Source of the DNA: Corynebacterium aurimucosum ATCC 700975
GTDB taxonomy: Bacteria > Actinomycetota > Actinomycetes > Mycobacteriales > Mycobacteriaceae
NCBI RefSeq assembly: GCF_000022905.1
Contig: NC_012590.1
Coordinates: forward strand, 1,488,001-1,552,000
Direction: 5' to 3'
DNA: 64,000 bases
A program made the translations under genes and the position numbers. The notes beneath the pieces were generated by a model. That model searched no databases and was not told where the DNA came from. It saw only the letters and a list, made by a program, of their open reading frames with translations. Each line of letters starts with the position of its first letter. The first letter of the stretch is position 1. Below are positions 52,928 through 64,000 of this stretch, one piece after another.

Positions 52928-53998
52928 CTATGCGGTGAGCTGCGCGTAGGCTGCGCGCAGCTCCTCATCAGTGGTGTCTTCCAGGCGCGTGGTTTCCCCG
53001 ATCCCGGTGAGTGCTACAAAGCGGATGTGGCCGCCGCGGTTCTTCTTGTCATGGCGCATTGCATCCAGCAGCTCCTCGAAGTGGCCCTGTTCATAAGTGG
53101 TCGGGAGCCCGATACGGGTCAAGATGTCGCGGTGCGTGGCCACGAGGTTGGCATCGATAAGCCCGCGCGCGTGGGATAGGTGGGCAATGAACATCATGCC
53201 GACCGCTACCGCGCGGCCGTGGCGCCACGAGTAATTCTCGCGACGCTCCACGGCGTGACCGAAGGTGTGGCCGTAATTAAGTGTCTCGCGCAGCCCGGAT
53301 TCCTTCAAATCCTGGCCCACCACGTGTGCCTTGACCGCAATGGAGCGCTCGATGAGCTCCGGCAGCAGGCCGTCGGGCTCAAGGCATGCAGCGGGGTCCT
53401 TCAGGTAGTGCTCAATGATCTGCGGGTCATGGATGAAGCCAGTCTTGATGATTTCTGCAGAACCGGCGACGATTTCCTCGGCCGGCAGCGTGCGCAAATG
53501 ATCCAGATCAACAAAGACTGAGTCCGGCTCGTGGAAAGCCCCAACCAGGTTCTTTCCTGACGTCGTGTTAATGCCGGTTTTGCCACCCACGGCGGCATCC
53601 ACCATGGCGAGCAACGTCGTCGGTGCTTGGATCACAGGGATGCCGCGCATCCACGTCGCCGCAGCAAACCCAGCCAGGTCTGTGACCGCACCACCGCCTA
53701 GGCCAATGACAGCGTCGCGGCGACTAAAACCTGCCTCGCCAAAGATATCCCACAAGTGGGCAAGCACGTCGAGCTGCTTTGCGGCTTCAGCATCGGGGAC
53801 TGCAACTGCGGTGGCCTCAATCCCCTGTGTTCGAGCCTGGTCAACTAGGGCATGAGCAGCCTGCGCGAGCGGCGGCTGGTGGATGATAGCGACCTTAGCC
53901 GCGCCAATCGCCGCGGCGCGCTTAATCATGGCGGTACTCAAGCCACCGCCAAGAGTGACCTCATAAGGTGATGGTCCATTAACAGCAATGGTGTGCAT
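52928..53998 (-). CDS. aroB: 3-dehydroquinate synthase
   Basis: A 356-residue NAD- and metal-dependent enzyme that cyclises [25 protein letters not shown] contains the nucleotide loop, [14 protein letters not shown] the metal-binding histidine, and HGRAVAVGM a second metal ligand. Second enzyme of the shikimate pathway. A gap of 74 bp separates it from aroK. Confidence 0.97.
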   Translation of the reverse strand: MHTIAVNGPSPYEVTLGGGLSTAMIKRAAAIGAAKVAIIHQPPLAQAAHALVDQARTQGIEATAVAVPDAEAAKQLDVLAHLWDIFGEAGFSRRDAVIGLGGGAVTDLAGFAAATWMRGIPVIQAPTTLLAMVDAAVGGKTGINTTSGKNLVGAFHEPDSVFVDLDHLRTLPAEEIVAGSAEIIKTGFIHDPQIIEHYLKDPAACLEPDGLLPELIERSIAVKAHVVGQDLKESGLRETLNYGHTFGHAVERRENYSWRHGRAVAVGMMFIAHLSHARGLIDANLVATHRDILTRIGLPTTYEQGHFEELLDAMRHDKKNRGGHIRFVALTGIGETTRLEDTTDEELRAAYAQLTA

Positions 53999-54072
53999 GA
54001 GCGGTGCTCCTTCGGCTGGGGTCGCAGGGTTCGTGAGGCGTCGACAAGTAGCGGGTAAAAAGGTTCGTCTTC

Positions 54073-54582
54073 CTAGAGGGTTTCGAGGAAGCTCAAGATG
54101 TCACCCACTACCTGCTGCGGGGAGCGCACACCAGTGCGCACCTTTAAGTCAGCGACCTCGCTGTAGAGAGGCCGGCGCGTTTCCAAAAGCTGGGTGTAGT
54201 GCGCCAGCGGGTCCGCTGACTCCAGCACGGGACGGTTGCTATCCCCCAGCGTGCGGGTTACGCCTTCTTCGGGAGTGATGTCGAGGAATACGACAGTCAG
54301 GGAATCGAGCAGGGCTCGCGTAGATTCGGACAGCACTGCTCCGCCGCCCAGACTCACCACGCCGGTGGTAGCGAGTGCCTCCCGCACAACCTCAGCTTCT
54401 ACCTCACGGAATTTCGGTTCGCCCAGCTCGGAAAACACCTCGCCGCAAGCCTTACCGTAGCGGGCCTCAATGAGGGCATCAGAATCAACAACCTCGCAGT
54501 TCAGCGCCCGCGACAGGCGCCTGCCGATCGTGGTCTTTCCGGAGCCAGGAGGCCCTACGAGAACGACGTGCGGGGAGTTCAT
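54073..54582 (-). CDS. aroK: Shikimate kinase
   Basis: A 169-residue P-loop kinase: [14 protein letters not shown] (about 11-24), the shikimate-binding DSDALIE and SLGGGAVL blocks, and an Arg-rich lid ([20 protein letters not shown]). It overlaps aroC by 4 bp (ATGA), a sign of coupling. Confidence 0.97.
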   Translation of the reverse strand: MNSPHVVLVGPPGSGKTTIGRRLSRALNCEVVDSDALIEARYGKACGEVFSELGEPKFREVEAEVVREALATTGVVSLGGGAVLSESTRALLDSLTVVFLDITPEEGVTRTLGDSNRPVLESADPLAHYTQLLETRRPLYSEVADLKVRTGVRSPQQVVGDILSFLETL

Positions 54583-55790
54583 GCTTCACCCCACTCCAAA
54601 CGGCCGGCTACATATTCCTGGTAGGCGGCGATGTTCCGCTTGGTCTCAGCCAAACTATCTCCGCCAAACTTCTCCAGCACGGCACGCGCAAGCACGAGGG
54701 CCACCATAGCCTCGGCCACGACGCCAGCCGCCGGAACGGCGCAGACATCAGAACGCTGATGGATGGCAGTGGCTGACCCACCGGTGGACATATCGACGGT
54801 CTTCAGGGCCCGCGGGACGGTAGAAATCGGCTTCATCGCCGCACGCAAACGCAGCGTCTGACCGTTGGTCATACCGCCTTCCAAGCCACCAGCACGGTTG
54901 GTCTCCCGGTCCACGCCCTCATCAGTGCGCACCATTTCATCGTGTGCCTCGCTTCCGCGACGGCGCGCCTCAGCGAAGCCATCACCCACTTCAACGCCCT
55001 TGATCGCCTGAATACCCATCAAGGCGGCGGCGAGCTGTGCGTCGAGACGGTCCTCGCCCGAGGTATGCGAGCCCAAGCCAATCGGCAGGCCTTCCACGAT
55101 GACCTCAACAATGCCGCCGAGGGTATCGCCCTGCTTCTTAGCGGTCTCAATTTCTGAGATCATCGACTCCTCTGCGGTCTTATCGCAGGCGCGAACCGGA
55201 GAGGCGTCGATGGCCTCGATGTCCGCAAAGCTGGGGTGCGGGCCCTTATAAGGCGCGGAAGCACCAATCGAGATGACGTGGGAAAGAACTTCCACGCCCA
55301 AGGTCTCGCGGAGGAAGTTGCGTGCAACAGTGGCTGCGGCGACGCGAGCTGCGGTCTCGCGTGCGGAAGAGCGCTCCAGGATGGGGCGAGCCTCGGAGTG
55401 ATCAAACTTCACCATTCCAGCGAAATCTGCATGACCGGGACGCGGACGAGTCAGCGGGGCACCGCGACCGGAGGCCATGGCTTTAGCGACCTCTGGGTCC
55501 TCAAGATCCAAGGCCTCGGGCGACATGATGGTGGTCCACTTTGGCCACTCCGTGTTGCCGATCATGATGGCGATGGGGCTGCCCAGGGTAAGTCCGTGGC
55601 GGATTCCGCTGAGCAGAGTGAGATCATCGGCCTCGAACTTCATGCGTGCGCCGCGGCCGTAACCGAGGCGGCGGCGAGAGAGCTGGAGAGCAATATCGTC
55701 CTGAGAAATGGGAACCCCGGCTGGCATGTGCTCAATGAGTGCAACGAGTGCCTGGCCGTGAGATTCACCTGCGGTAGTCCAACGAAGCAT
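54579..55790 (-). CDS. aroC: Chorismate synthase
   Basis: A 403-residue FMN-dependent enzyme making chorismate from [16 protein letters not shown] carries the family start, and the later [19 protein letters not shown] and GGMTNGQ blocks are also conserved. The ATG at 55790 is chosen because MLRW is the family start; 15 further bp upstream are open. Confidence 0.97.
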   Translation of the reverse strand: MLRWTTAGESHGQALVALIEHMPAGVPISQDDIALQLSRRRLGYGRGARMKFEADDLTLLSGIRHGLTLGSPIAIMIGNTEWPKWTTIMSPEALDLEDPEVAKAMASGRGAPLTRPRPGHADFAGMVKFDHSEARPILERSSARETAARVAAATVARNFLRETLGVEVLSHVISIGASAPYKGPHPSFADIEAIDASPVRACDKTAEESMISEIETAKKQGDTLGGIVEVIVEGLPIGLGSHTSGEDRLDAQLAAALMGIQAIKGVEVGDGFAEARRRGSEAHDEMVRTDEGVDRETNRAGGLEGGMTNGQTLRLRAAMKPISTVPRALKTVDMSTGGSATAIHQRSDVCAVPAAGVVAEAMVALVLARAVLEKFGGDSLAETKRNIAAYQEYVAGRLEWGEA

Positions 55791-55841
55791 GCGGACTATT
55801 ATCACACGCCAGGGTTTCCTTCGGGGCCACTAGGCCGACTA

Positions 55842-56234
55842 TCACACCGTGTCGGGGCTAAATATCACGACAAGTCCTGCGGCAATCAGCATCCCGGGTC
55901 CATGCGCAGGTGTCCTATCCCTGGTTATATAGCCCCAGAGTACCGTGCTTAACGACGCCCCCATCATCGCCAGCGCAACCCCCGATACTCCCGCCGCATG
56001 GGCGGTCACAATTCCCAGCGGCAGCGCCAGTTTGAGGTCTCCCCCGCCGATGCTTCCGGCGCGGCTTAGCAACGCCATCACCACGTAGAGACCCGGCCAC
56101 AGCAGCCCGGCCACGCTGAACCAACACAGCGATAAGACTGCGGCGGGCAGGGTCAGATAGTTAGGCAGGCGTTTGAAACGCAGGTCATAAATAATTAAGG
56201 CGCACCCCCACGCCAAGAAAAGCAACTCCCCCAT
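55842..56234 (-). CDS. Prepilin peptidase A24-type membrane protein
   Basis: A 130-residue membrane protein, about four helices, with the A24 signature: YDLRFKRLPNYLTL (first catalytic Asp) and GSIGGGDLKLALPLG (second). It lacks the N-terminal methylase domain of full PilD, like archaeal and actinobacterial short forms. It would cleave class III/type IV-like pilin or Tad pre-pilins, but no pilus genes are nearby. Set between aroE and aroC. Confidence 0.85.
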   Translation of the reverse strand: MGELLFLAWGCALIIYDLRFKRLPNYLTLPAAVLSLCWFSVAGLLWPGLYVVMALLSRAGSIGGGDLKLALPLGIVTAHAAGVSGVALAMMGASLSTVLWGYITRDRTPAHGPGMLIAAGLVVIFSPDTV

Positions 56235-56293
56235 GGTGCCGCAGCCTACCGCGTGGGCGGATAAGACGCACGCGCTAAGCTGCGGGGAATTGC

Positions 56294-57100
56294 TTAGGGC
56301 AGCTTGAGCGCCTTATTGAGCGCCGCCAGCATTTCTGCCCGCGGGGCGGTGTGCCCGGTAAATTGTTCAAATTGCGAATAAGCCTGGTTCGCCAGCATGA
56401 TGTGCCCGCCGACCGTCGGATAGCCATCAGCGGCCGCATACACAGTGAGCGGAGTAGGCCACGGATCATAAATAACGTCAAAGACCGGCGCCTTGGCCAG
56501 CTGCGTCAGGTATCCCTCCAACGCAGCAGAGGGCACGGTGGAGACAAGGAGATCTGCTGCTCTCGCAAGCCCGGCTAGATCATCCTCAAATGTTGCCGCA
56601 TGGAGCGTGAGACCGAGGGCCTCAGCGAGCGGGCGCAGCTCAGCTAAACGGTCGGAGCGATTCAACACGGTAACGTCTTTCACGCCGCGCTGAGCCAGCC
56701 CCCACAGGACCGGCCGCGCGGTTCCGCCGGAGCCGACGAGCAGCGCCGAAGACGGCTGGGAAGAGCCCAGAAGCTCATCGAGCGCGCCCAGCACGCCTTC
56801 GGTATCCGTGTTATCCGCGCGCCACCCTTCCGGGGTGCGCACCAAGGTGTTCGCGGAGCCAATGAGCTCAGCTCGCTCGCTGACTATATCTGCGTAGGCG
56901 AGTGCATCGAACTTGAGCGGCATGGTGACAGAGAAACCGCAATACTCCTCGCCTACTTCGGCGAGAAAAGCCGACAAGTCCGTCACCTCATGCTTGGTAT
57001 AGTCCCACTCCTTCAGGTTCAGGGCTTCATAGCCTGCGTTATGCAGGACTGGTGAAAGCGAATGGGCAATGGGGCTGCCCAAGACTGCGGCGCGCAGCAT
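56294..57100 (-). CDS. aroE: Shikimate dehydrogenase
   Basis: A 268-residue NADP-type enzyme reducing 3-dehydroshikimate. LGSPIAHSLSPVLHN binds shikimate; VTMPLKFDAL carries the catalytic Lys; NTDTEG carries the Asp; LLVGSGGTARPV is the dinucleotide loop. The start at 57100 (MLRAAVLGS) lies 4 bp after the mltG stop. Confidence 0.95.
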   Translation of the reverse strand: MLRAAVLGSPIAHSLSPVLHNAGYEALNLKEWDYTKHEVTDLSAFLAEVGEEYCGFSVTMPLKFDALAYADIVSERAELIGSANTLVRTPEGWRADNTDTEGVLGALDELLGSSQPSSALLVGSGGTARPVLWGLAQRGVKDVTVLNRSDRLAELRPLAEALGLTLHAATFEDDLAGLARAADLLVSTVPSAALEGYLTQLAKAPVFDVIYDPWPTPLTVYAAADGYPTVGGHIMLANQAYSQFEQFTGHTAPRAEMLAALNKALKLP

Positions 57101-57104
57101 CAGA

Positions 57105-58313
57105 TTACTGCTCCTCGGCCGGCTGCTCACCAACGGCCTCGCGCTGGCTGTCTAGGATGCCGGAGCGCACCGCATCATCGACGTTGGCAAGGTGCTCATC
57201 GTAGTTATCGGTAAACACCGTGGTGCCCTTGTCATCGACGGTAACGAAGAAGAGCCAGTTACCTTCCGCCGGGTTCTCCATGGCCTGGATAGCTTCCTCC
57301 GAAGGCGAGGCAATCGGCGAATCAGGCAGACCGTCCTTGGCGTAGGTATTCCACGGCGTCTCGCGGTGGCGGTCCTCATCGGTGGTGGCCAGCTCCACGT
57401 CCTCGAGGCCATAGTTTACGGTGGAATCCAACTCGAGACGCATCGGCTCATCGAGGCGGTTGAGGATCACGCGGGCAACCTTGTCGAATTCACCGGCCGG
57501 GGACTCGCGTTCCACCAGCGAAGCCGCAGTCAGAAGCTCATAGGGCTTCAAACCAATTGCTTGGGCGCGGTCAACGATGTTGGTGTCGTTGTACTTCTTC
57601 GTCGAACGGGTGATCAGATCCGTCAAAATCTCCTGGGCATCCATGTTCGGATCCAGCACGTACTGGCCCGGGGCAATCAGCCCCTCAAGGCGCTTCGGGT
57701 CCTCTCCGCGTGCGCGAACCGCTTCCAAGGCCCACTCCGGTGCGCCGAGCTCAGCCGGGTCCACGGTGGCCGCAATCTTCTCGAGCTCTTCAGCAGAGAC
57801 GCAGCCGCCTTCCTTGCACGAAACCTGGGAAATCAAGGAGTAAATGCCGAAGCGAACATCACCGCCGAGCACGTTGACGTCAAGCAGCGTGGCACCGCCT
57901 TGGACGTCGAGGAGGTCCACCATATTGGCTTCATCGAGCAGCGCTTCGACTGCGGCCTTCGCGCTCATCTCCTCCTGTAGGCGGTAGAAGCCGGGCTTGA
58001 TTTGGCTTGCGCGTGGGTTGGAGTTGGCCGCCGAGGAGAAAGCTTCGGATGTTTTCACCACGTTCTTCTCTGCCAGCTCGGGTGCCAGTTCACCCATGGA
58101 TGAGCCCTCTGGGACCTGAACGAGCTGTGTGACACCGTTGCCTTGCCCCTCGTAGTCCAAGGTACTGCCTCCTCCCAGCAGGCGGAAGCCAATGTAGCCG
58201 AGTCCGCCAATGATAAGGACCAAGCTCGCGATGAGCACGGCCATGCCGCGCTGACGGCGCTTGACATATTGAGGTTCCATCGAGCGTCCGATGCGTGAAG
58301 GTTTACGGCTCAC
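57105..58313 (-). CDS. mltG: Endolytic murein transglycosylase MltG
   Basis: A 402-residue membrane-bound lytic transglycosylase that trims nascent glycan strands. N-terminal cytoplasmic part (1-23), one helix (24-46), a LysM-like segment ([16 protein letters not shown]) and the YceG catalytic domain, whose essential Glu is in AASLVERES (about residue 270). It overlaps ruvX by 11 bp. Confidence 0.95.
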   Translation of the reverse strand: MSRKPSRIGRSMEPQYVKRRQRGMAVLIASLVLIIGGLGYIGFRLLGGGSTLDYEGQGNGVTQLVQVPEGSSMGELAPELAEKNVVKTSEAFSSAANSNPRASQIKPGFYRLQEEMSAKAAVEALLDEANMVDLLDVQGGATLLDVNVLGGDVRFGIYSLISQVSCKEGGCVSAEELEKIAATVDPAELGAPEWALEAVRARGEDPKRLEGLIAPGQYVLDPNMDAQEILTDLITRSTKKYNDTNIVDRAQAIGLKPYELLTAASLVERESPAGEFDKVARVILNRLDEPMRLELDSTVNYGLEDVELATTDEDRHRETPWNTYAKDGLPDSPIASPSEEAIQAMENPAEGNWLFFVTVDDKGTTVFTDNYDEHLANVDDAVRSGILDSQREAVGEQPAEEQ

Positions 58314-58851
58314 GTACTTCGTCTCCTACGTTTGAAGGGCTGTGGCCGTTCAACGCGAAATGGCGCGCATCCAGCCAGGACTGCAAAATTTCCACCGCGG
58401 CTGCTTGGTCAATGACCGAGCGACCGCGCTTCTCTGACACGCCAGAGGCCCGCAAAGCAGAGGTTGCCACCACCGTAGTGAGGCGCTCATCCACCATGCG
58501 CACGGGCGGAGGTTCCTTCATCCTGTCATCTTTTGCCAAGCGGCGGCGGATACGAAACGCGATTTCCTTGGCATGTTTAACACTTGATGAGCCATTGCCT
58601 TTGAGATCACGCGGCAAACCAACAGCCACCTCGACGGCATCATACTCATGAATCAGGTCGAGCAAACGGTCAATATCGTCCTTGTCGCGGTCCTTAAACC
58701 CGGTCTCGCGCCGCACGGTTTCGACCGGCATGGCCAAGCGCGCGTCCCGGTCAGATACCGCCACGCCGATGCGGACAGTACCGACGTCGAGGCCCAAACG
58801 GCGCCCCGGACCGGGATCGTCCACGCCTGGTTTGTCAGGCTCTACGGCCAT
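58303..58851 (-). CDS. ruvX: Holliday-junction resolvase-like RuvX/YqgF
   Basis: A 182-residue RNase H-fold nuclease. [18 protein letters not shown] holds the first catalytic Asp, [13 protein letters not shown] the Glu/Asp strand, and [11 protein letters not shown] and [16 protein letters not shown] the final ones. In several bacteria it processes 16S rRNA 3' ends; resolvase activity is less certain. Lies between alaS and mltG, the usual order. Confidence 0.95.
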   Translation of the reverse strand: MAVEPDKPGVDDPGPGRRLGLDVGTVRIGVAVSDRDARLAMPVETVRRETGFKDRDKDDIDRLLDLIHEYDAVEVAVGLPRDLKGNGSSSVKHAKEIAFRIRRRLAKDDRMKEPPPVRMVDERLTTVVATSALRASGVSEKRGRSVIDQAAAVEILQSWLDARHFALNGHSPSNVGDEVREP

Positions 58852-58909
58852 CGTGCTCCTCCTGATTCTGCGAGTCGGCTACAACTGCACGCCAACTATT
58901 GCGCGTTCG

Positions 58910-61603
58910 TTAGTGGGCTTCAAGCTCATCGCGGACGGCGTCGAAGGCCGCTTGCAGACCTTCGATGTTGACGCCGGAGCCTTGAGCCATGTCGGGCTTA
59001 CCGCCGCCCTTGCCGTCAACATAGCCGGAAACCAGCTTAACCAAGTCTCCAGCCTTGACGCCACGTTCGTTGGCGGCCTTGGTAGCACCCACGATGAATG
59101 GCATCTTGCCGCCCTCGTTCTCCGATGCCAGGACGACCACAGCAGCGACATCGCCGAGGCGGTTCTTGATATCGGAGGCCAGCGTGCGCAGGTCACCGCC
59201 GTTCACGCCCTTAGGCAGCTTGACAGCCACGAGGGTGAAATCGTTGATGGTCTTCGCCGTCGAGATCATCTCTGCGGTCTGGGACATGAGCTGGGCCTTG
59301 TGAAGCTCGGCAATTTGCTTCTCAGCGGCCTTGAGCTTCTCGGTCAACTGCGCGATGCGCTCGGGCAGGTCCTCAGTCTGGACCTTAAGCTCGCGAGAGA
59401 CGCCCTCCACGAGGGCGGTCTCCTTCGAGTAGTAGCGGAATGCATCCAGGCCCGAATAAGCCTCGATGCGGCGCGCGCCCGAACCCACGGAGGATTCGCC
59501 GAGGACAGACACCGGGCCGATCTCTGCAGTGTTCTTCACGTGCGTACCACCGCAGAGCTCGATAGAGAAGGGACCGCCCATCTCCACGACGCGGACCTCG
59601 GAACCGTAATTCTCACCAAAGAGGGCCATCGCACCCATCTCCTTGGCCTTGTCCAAGGAGGTCTCGATGGTATTGACCGGGAAGTGCTGGTCCACCGCCT
59701 GGTTGGTCACCAAAGCGATCTCATCGAGCTGCTCCTGGGTGAGCTGGTCGGTGTAGTTGAAGTCAAAGCGCAGGTAGCCCGGACGGTTCAAGGAACCAGC
59801 CTGGACCGCGGTCGGGCCCAGCACCTGGCGCAATGCGGCGTGGATGAGGTGCGTGGCGGAGTGCGCCTGCACGGCGCCGTGGCGCCACTGCTCGTCAACT
59901 GCGGCGGTCACGCCATTGCCCAGCTCAAGGCCGCCGGCGGTCACCGTAGCTTTGTGGACCCACAGCTTCTTGCCGATCTTCTGCACATCGTTGACCTCAA
60001 GGAGGGTCTCACCGGCAATGATCCGACCTCGATCGGCGGTCTGGCCACCGGCTTCGGCGTAGAGCGGCGACTGGTCCAGGATTACCTCGACGGTGTCGCC
60101 TGCTTGGACTTCAGAGACCTTCTCGCCATCGCGGACGAGGCCGAGTACCTTGGCCTCGGACTCCAAGGTCTCATAACCCGTGAACAGAGTCGGGTGGTTA
60201 TCCACCCACTCGCGGTAGAGCGACAGGTCAGCATGACCATGCTTCTTAGCCTGGTTATCAGCCTTGGCACGGCGGCGCTGCTCGCCCATGGCGGCGTCGA
60301 AGCCTTCCATGTCTACGGTTAAACCGGCTTCCTGCGCCATTTCCAGGGTCAAGTCGATGGGGAAACCATAGGTATCGTGCAGTTCAAAGGCCTTTTCACC
60401 GGACAGGACCTTCGGGGTAGCTGCGCGGGAGGTATTCTTCAGCTCGGTCACGGCTTCGTCGAAAAGCTTGGTGCCCGACTCCAAGGTCTTGAGGAAGGCC
60501 TTCTCCTCCGCCAGGGCAACGCGCAGGATACGCTCGCGGTTTTCTGCGATCTCCGGGTAGGACGGGGTCATGGTGTCCATGATGGTGTTCATGAAGCGCT
60601 CCATGGTCTCACCCTTCGCACCCAGCAGCTTGGCGGAGCGGATGATGCGGCGCAGCAGTCGGCGCAGGATATAGCCACGGCCCTCGTTACCGGGGGTAAC
60701 GCCATCCAAGATGAGCATCATTCCGGTGCGCGAGTGGTCCGCCACCACGCGGAAACGGATCAGGTCTTCCTTCGGCGCATCCGGAACGTACTTCGCACCG
60801 GTAAGCTCCTCGGCTACGTCGATGACCGGGCGCAGCAGGTCCGTCTCATAGACGTTGTCAACCCCTTGCAGGATGCAAGCCACGCGCTCGATGCCCATGC
60901 CGGTATCGATGTTCTTCTTGGGCAGCTCGCCAATGATTTCAAAGTTGCCCTTGCCGATGCCTTCGCCGCGCTCGTTCTGCATGAAGACCAGGTTCCAGAT
61001 CTCCATGTAGCGATCATCATCCTCGACGGGACCACCGTCCTGGCCATACTCCGGACCGCGGTCATAGTAAATCTCAGAGCACGGTCCACACGGGCCAGGA
61101 ATGCCCATGGACCAGTAATTATCCTCCATGCCGAGGCGCTGGATGCGCTCGCGGGGAACACCGATCTTGTCGTGCCAGATATCGGCGGCTTCATCGTCAT
61201 CGAGGTAGACCGTGACCCACAAACGCTCCGGGTCCAGGCCCAATCCGCCATCCTCTACCGAGTTCGTCAGCAGGCTCCAGGCGTGGGTAATGGCCCCCTC
61301 CTTGAAGTACTGGCCAAAGGAGAAGTTGCCTGCCATCTGGAAGAAGGTGTTGTGGCGGGTGGTAATACCTACTTCTTCAATATCCAAAGTACGCACGCAC
61401 TTCTGGATGGAGGTTGCCGTGCCGTTAGCAAATGGCGGGTTCTGCTGGCCCAGGAAGTAGGGCTTGAAGGGAACCATGCCGGCGTTGACGAAGAGCAGGT
61501 TCGGGTCATCCAGGATCAGCGATGCGCTGGGCACGGCCTCGTGGCCGGCCTTGACGAAGTGCTGGGTAAAGCGTTCCCGGATCTCATGAGTCTTCACGAG
61601 CAA
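58910..61603 (-). CDS. alaS: Alanine--tRNA ligase
   Basis: An 897-residue class II enzyme. N-terminal catalytic core ([33 protein letters not shown]), tRNA-recognition helices, an editing domain with HSATHLIH (near 580) and CGGTH (near 687), and the C-Ala domain with [10 protein letters not shown]. The editing site looks intact. It is followed by ruvX after 58 bp. Confidence 0.98.
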   Translation of the reverse strand: MLVKTHEIRERFTQHFVKAGHEAVPSASLILDDPNLLFVNAGMVPFKPYFLGQQNPPFANGTATSIQKCVRTLDIEEVGITTRHNTFFQMAGNFSFGQYFKEGAITHAWSLLTNSVEDGGLGLDPERLWVTVYLDDDEAADIWHDKIGVPRERIQRLGMEDNYWSMGIPGPCGPCSEIYYDRGPEYGQDGGPVEDDDRYMEIWNLVFMQNERGEGIGKGNFEIIGELPKKNIDTGMGIERVACILQGVDNVYETDLLRPVIDVAEELTGAKYVPDAPKEDLIRFRVVADHSRTGMMLILDGVTPGNEGRGYILRRLLRRIIRSAKLLGAKGETMERFMNTIMDTMTPSYPEIAENRERILRVALAEEKAFLKTLESGTKLFDEAVTELKNTSRAATPKVLSGEKAFELHDTYGFPIDLTLEMAQEAGLTVDMEGFDAAMGEQRRRAKADNQAKKHGHADLSLYREWVDNHPTLFTGYETLESEAKVLGLVRDGEKVSEVQAGDTVEVILDQSPLYAEAGGQTADRGRIIAGETLLEVNDVQKIGKKLWVHKATVTAGGLELGNGVTAAVDEQWRHGAVQAHSATHLIHAALRQVLGPTAVQAGSLNRPGYLRFDFNYTDQLTQEQLDEIALVTNQAVDQHFPVNTIETSLDKAKEMGAMALFGENYGSEVRVVEMGGPFSIELCGGTHVKNTAEIGPVSVLGESSVGSGARRIEAYSGLDAFRYYSKETALVEGVSRELKVQTEDLPERIAQLTEKLKAAEKQIAELHKAQLMSQTAEMISTAKTINDFTLVAVKLPKGVNGGDLRTLASDIKNRLGDVAAVVVLASENEGGKMPFIVGATKAANERGVKAGDLVKLVSGYVDGKGGGKPDMAQGSGVNIEGLQAAFDAVRDELEAH

Positions 61604-61664
61604 AAGTCCTTCACTGTTGAATGGTTTCTAGTCAGCGCTCAACTTTACCCGTCCGGTGCTGTGC

Positions 61665-63020
61665 TTAGCGACGCCGCCCCCGGATGACGTCCCGCAACCT
61701 CCCCAGGTACTCGAGCACCCGTTTTTCCGCACCGTGGTCGGTGGGCTGATAATACTCGGCATCGGCCAGCGTCTCCGGCAAATACTGCTGGGCTAGCACA
61801 CCACGTGGATCATCATGCGGGTACTGGTAGCCCACGGCGTTTCCCAACCGCTTGGCGCCCTCGTAGTGGCCGTCGCGCAGGTGTGGCGGGACATGCCCGC
61901 TCTTACCGGCCTGGACATCGGCTTGGGCAGCGTTGATGGCATTAATAACGGAGTTCGACTTCGGCGCCGTGGCCAGGTGGATCGTGGCCTGCGCCAGCGG
62001 GATGCGCGCCTCGGGCAGGCCAATCAGCGCCGCGGCCTCCGCGGCGGCCACAGCGGTGGGCAAAGCGGTGGGATCGGCCATCCCGATATCCTCGGAGGCA
62101 TGCACGATGAGCCGGCGCGCGATGAACCGCGGGTCTTCGCCGGCCTCAATCATGCGGGCGAGGTAGTGCAACGCGGCGTCCACATCGGAACCGCGGATGG
62201 ACTTAATAAAGGCGGAGACAACGTCATAGTGTTGGTCCCCGTCACGGTCATAACGCACCACCGCGCGGTTGACGTTGTCTTTGAGAATGTCGACGGTGAG
62301 CTCGCCGCCATCCGGCACCGCTTCGGCAGCCGCCTCGAGGTAGGTCAGTGTGCGTCGAGCATCACCACCGGCGAGTAGCACCAGCTGATCCAGAGCGTCT
62401 TCCGTAGCGGTGATTCGCCCTGCCAAACCGCGCTCACTCTTCAGCGCCCGCTCCGCGAGGCTGCGAAGGGAGGCGTCATCAAGCGGCTCCAAGTGCAGCA
62501 GCAGCGAACGCGAAAGCAGCGGCGCCACCACAGAGAACGAAGGATTCTCGGTGGTCGCGGCCACGAGAAGGACAGTACGGTTCTCGACGGCCGCCAGCAA
62601 TGCATCCTGCTGGGTTTTGGAGAAGCGGTGTACCTCATCGATGAAGAGCACCGTGCGGCGGCCTTCGATGAGTTCGCGGCGCGCATGAGTAATCACTTCG
62701 CGGACTTGCTTAACACCAGAGTCCAGAGCAGAAAGCCCAATGAAGTTATCCCCCAACGAGGAAGCGATGAGGGAGGCTAGCGTTGTTTTTCCGGTTCCCG
62801 GCGGGCCGTACAGGATGACTGAGGCTTCCCCAGAACCCTCCACCAACCGGCGTAACGGGGTCCCCGGCTCCAGTAGGTGCTTCTGCCCCACCACTTCATC
62901 AAGGCTCTGCGGCCGCATGCGCGCGGCAAGGGGTGAGCCGGAATGAGTTGCAAACATATCGGGGCCACCCGGCAGGCGTGGCGCTGACTGGTCATCGCCG
63001 AAGAGTGACTCCTGCCCCAT
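61665..63020 (-). CDS. rarA: Replication-associated recombination protein A (RarA/MgsA)
   Basis: A 451-residue AAA+ ATPase acting at stalled forks. Walker [10 protein letters not shown] (72-80), Walker B LFIDEVHR, sensor TTENPSF and the C-terminal MgsA helical domain ([23 protein letters not shown]). [10 protein letters not shown] is chosen as start; its ATG overlaps the upstream stop by one base (TGATG). Confidence 0.95.
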   Translation of the reverse strand: MGQESLFGDDQSAPRLPGGPDMFATHSGSPLAARMRPQSLDEVVGQKHLLEPGTPLRRLVEGSGEASVILYGPPGTGKTTLASLIASSLGDNFIGLSALDSGVKQVREVITHARRELIEGRRTVLFIDEVHRFSKTQQDALLAAVENRTVLLVAATTENPSFSVVAPLLSRSLLLHLEPLDDASLRSLAERALKSERGLAGRITATEDALDQLVLLAGGDARRTLTYLEAAAEAVPDGGELTVDILKDNVNRAVVRYDRDGDQHYDVVSAFIKSIRGSDVDAALHYLARMIEAGEDPRFIARRLIVHASEDIGMADPTALPTAVAAAEAAALIGLPEARIPLAQATIHLATAPKSNSVINAINAAQADVQAGKSGHVPPHLRDGHYEGAKRLGNAVGYQYPHDDPRGVLAQQYLPETLADAEYYQPTDHGAEKRVLEYLGRLRDVIRGRRR

Positions 63021-64000
63021 CAGGACTCCCGGAGACGGGAAGCTACTGCGCGGCCAAAAGCGGCCACCGCGGAACATCCATCATTCTTGCACTGCGCGGC
63101 AAACCGCGACAGCGCCTCAAAGGTTTCATAAAGATCACGGCGGATGAGAGCCTCATCTTCGGTGAAGGGGCCCTGATCGGAGCGACGAAGCAGCGAGCGA
63201 CGCGGGTCACGATAAATCTCGGCATTGCCCTCCGCCAGAGCTACAACACCTTCGATCCCACCGGCATACATGGTGGTCACGCTCGACAGAGCCCAGCCGA
63301 TGAGGCAGGCCACGAGCAATTCATGCAGTGTCTTCTCATCAGCAAACTGGGGCCACACATCAACGATGCGGCGTTGCCAGGCTTGGATGAAGACATCCGC
63401 TTCACTATCGGTAATCGGCCGTGAGAACAGGAATTGCGGGAAACCAGCAACAACGCAGGCCACATCGAAACCAACGTTACGGAAACCAGCCCATTCATAA
63501 TCCAGGAAGGTTAGCGTTGTCCCCGCAATGATGTTGTCTGGAGACAGATCGAAAGGAGTAAAAGCGCGGTTGCGGCCAGAGCTAAAGCTCTGCATGGCGC
63601 TGCGAGCCAATTCGCGGAAATGCTCCGGCGGTTCCAGTCCGGCCTCACTGAGAATATCAGCGCCGATCATGATGGAGCTTTTCAGCGAATCATCACGCAG
63701 CGCCTGGTGCTCAGCGTATTCAGGATGCCGGCGCAGCTGACGGTTCAGCAGGGCCTCGTAATCCTCCTCGCGCCCCGCCGTTCCTGCGTGCATCTTGCCC
63801 AGCGCGCTGCCCAGGGATCGGAGCAGCTCGCCGCGCTCCTCATCGCTGCTGTGGGCGAGGGTATCCGCCAAGGTGTCGCCATCGCCCGCGTCGGTGAGGA
63901 CGAGGATGCGCTTTTCTACATCGTGCGCAAGCAGGACTGGGCCGGGGCGGACCTCTTCGGACAGCGCCGTGGTGAATTGATAGGCCACCACTTCGCGTAG
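63020..64000 (-). CDS. Aminoglycoside phosphotransferase-like kinase, N-terminus outside window
   Basis: The frame runs off the right edge; 326 residues are visible. The C-terminal lobe has a kinase-like catalytic loop [12 protein letters not shown] (the usual His of HxDxxxxN replaced by Pro or Phe) and the metal-binding FLDYEWAGF. It belongs to the APH/choline kinase fold. Many such proteins act on small molecules in wall or antibiotic metabolism, but the substrate cannot be inferred. It overlaps rarA by one base, so is in the same operon. Confidence 0.8.
   Translation of the reverse strand, partial: LREVVAYQFTTALSEEVRPGPVLLAHDVEKRILVLTDAGDGDTLADTLAHSSDEERGELLRSLGSALGKMHAGTAGREEDYEALLNRQLRRHPEYAEHQALRDDSLKSSIMIGADILSEAGLEPPEHFRELARSAMQSFSSGRNRAFTPFDLSPDNIIAGTTLTFLDYEWAGFRNVGFDVACVVAGFPQFLFSRPITDSEADVFIQAWQRRIVDVWPQFADEKTLHELLVACLIGWALSSVTTMYAGGIEGVVALAEGNAEIYRDPRRSLLRRSDQGPFTEDEALIRRDLYETFEALSRFAAQCKNDGCSAVAAFGRAVASRLRES

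Noticed and set aside
58682..60322. Long plus-strand open frame opposite alaS and ruvX
   Set aside because: It mirrors high-GC coding sequence of the minus strand, has no recognisable domain or RBS, and alaS is certain.

Overview
The window reads as a chromosomal segment of a Corynebacterium, or a very close actinobacterial relative. The evidence is the gene order (argC-argJ-argB-argD-argF-argR-argG-argH, pheS-pheT, infC-rpmI-rplT, uvrA, uvrB, rpsA, polA, aroC-aroK-aroB-aroQ-pepQ-efp-nusB, alaS, rarA), the actinobacterial-type rRNA leader box, an EF-P with a PGKGP loop, and a HelD-type helicase. Most of the segment is housekeeping sequence and most genes lie on the minus strand. I cannot name the species.

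Layout. 1-2963: the 5' part of an rRNA operon on the minus strand. Its 16S gene is cut at about position 117 by the right end of one IS3-family element, and its leader is interrupted by a second, complete IS3-family element (1238-2541). The rRNA promoter lies at 2713-2742. 2964-7812: tyrS, a Trm112-like gene and a three-gene envelope cassette (two solute-binding-like proteins, one carrying a VWA domain, and a small membrane protein). 7909-9061: a decayed chimera of an AnsP-like permease and an ornithine cyclodeaminase. 9275-17839: the arginine pathway. 17985-25331: a secreted protein, pheST, an rRNA methyltransferase, a TM2 protein and the infC-rpmI-rplT operon. 25332-34272: a beta-lactamase-fold lipoprotein, uvrA, a metallo-hydrolase, a DoxX protein, helD and an App1-type phosphatase. 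34358-45865: two universal stress proteins, uvrB, two DUF proteins, coaE, rpsA, a methyltransferase, an RDD protein and polA. 45966-49928: a tRNA with anticodon CAA, a small membrane protein, a DUF368 transporter and a polar amino-acid ABC transporter. 50160-64000: nusB, efp, pepQ, the shikimate genes, a prepilin-type peptidase, mltG, ruvX, alaS, rarA and a kinase-like gene that runs off the window.

How the genes work together. Arginine synthesis from glutamate is almost fully encoded in one run with its repressor ArgR, and an inverted repeat overlaps the argG promoter. The shikimate steps aroB, aroQ, aroE, aroK and aroC are together, with EF-P and NusB downstream. UvrA and UvrB supply two excision-repair subunits, and a LexA-like box lies before uvrA.

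Most notable observations: an rRNA operon carrying two IS elements; a permease-cyclodeaminase fusion broken by three separate lesions including an 11-bp tandem duplication; an uncharacterised SBP/VWA/membrane cassette; a CAA tRNA without the long variable arm usual for leucine tRNAs; and a 20-bp perfect inverted repeat with inner palindromes after the ABC operon. I found no CRISPR array, prophage or clearly new defence system.
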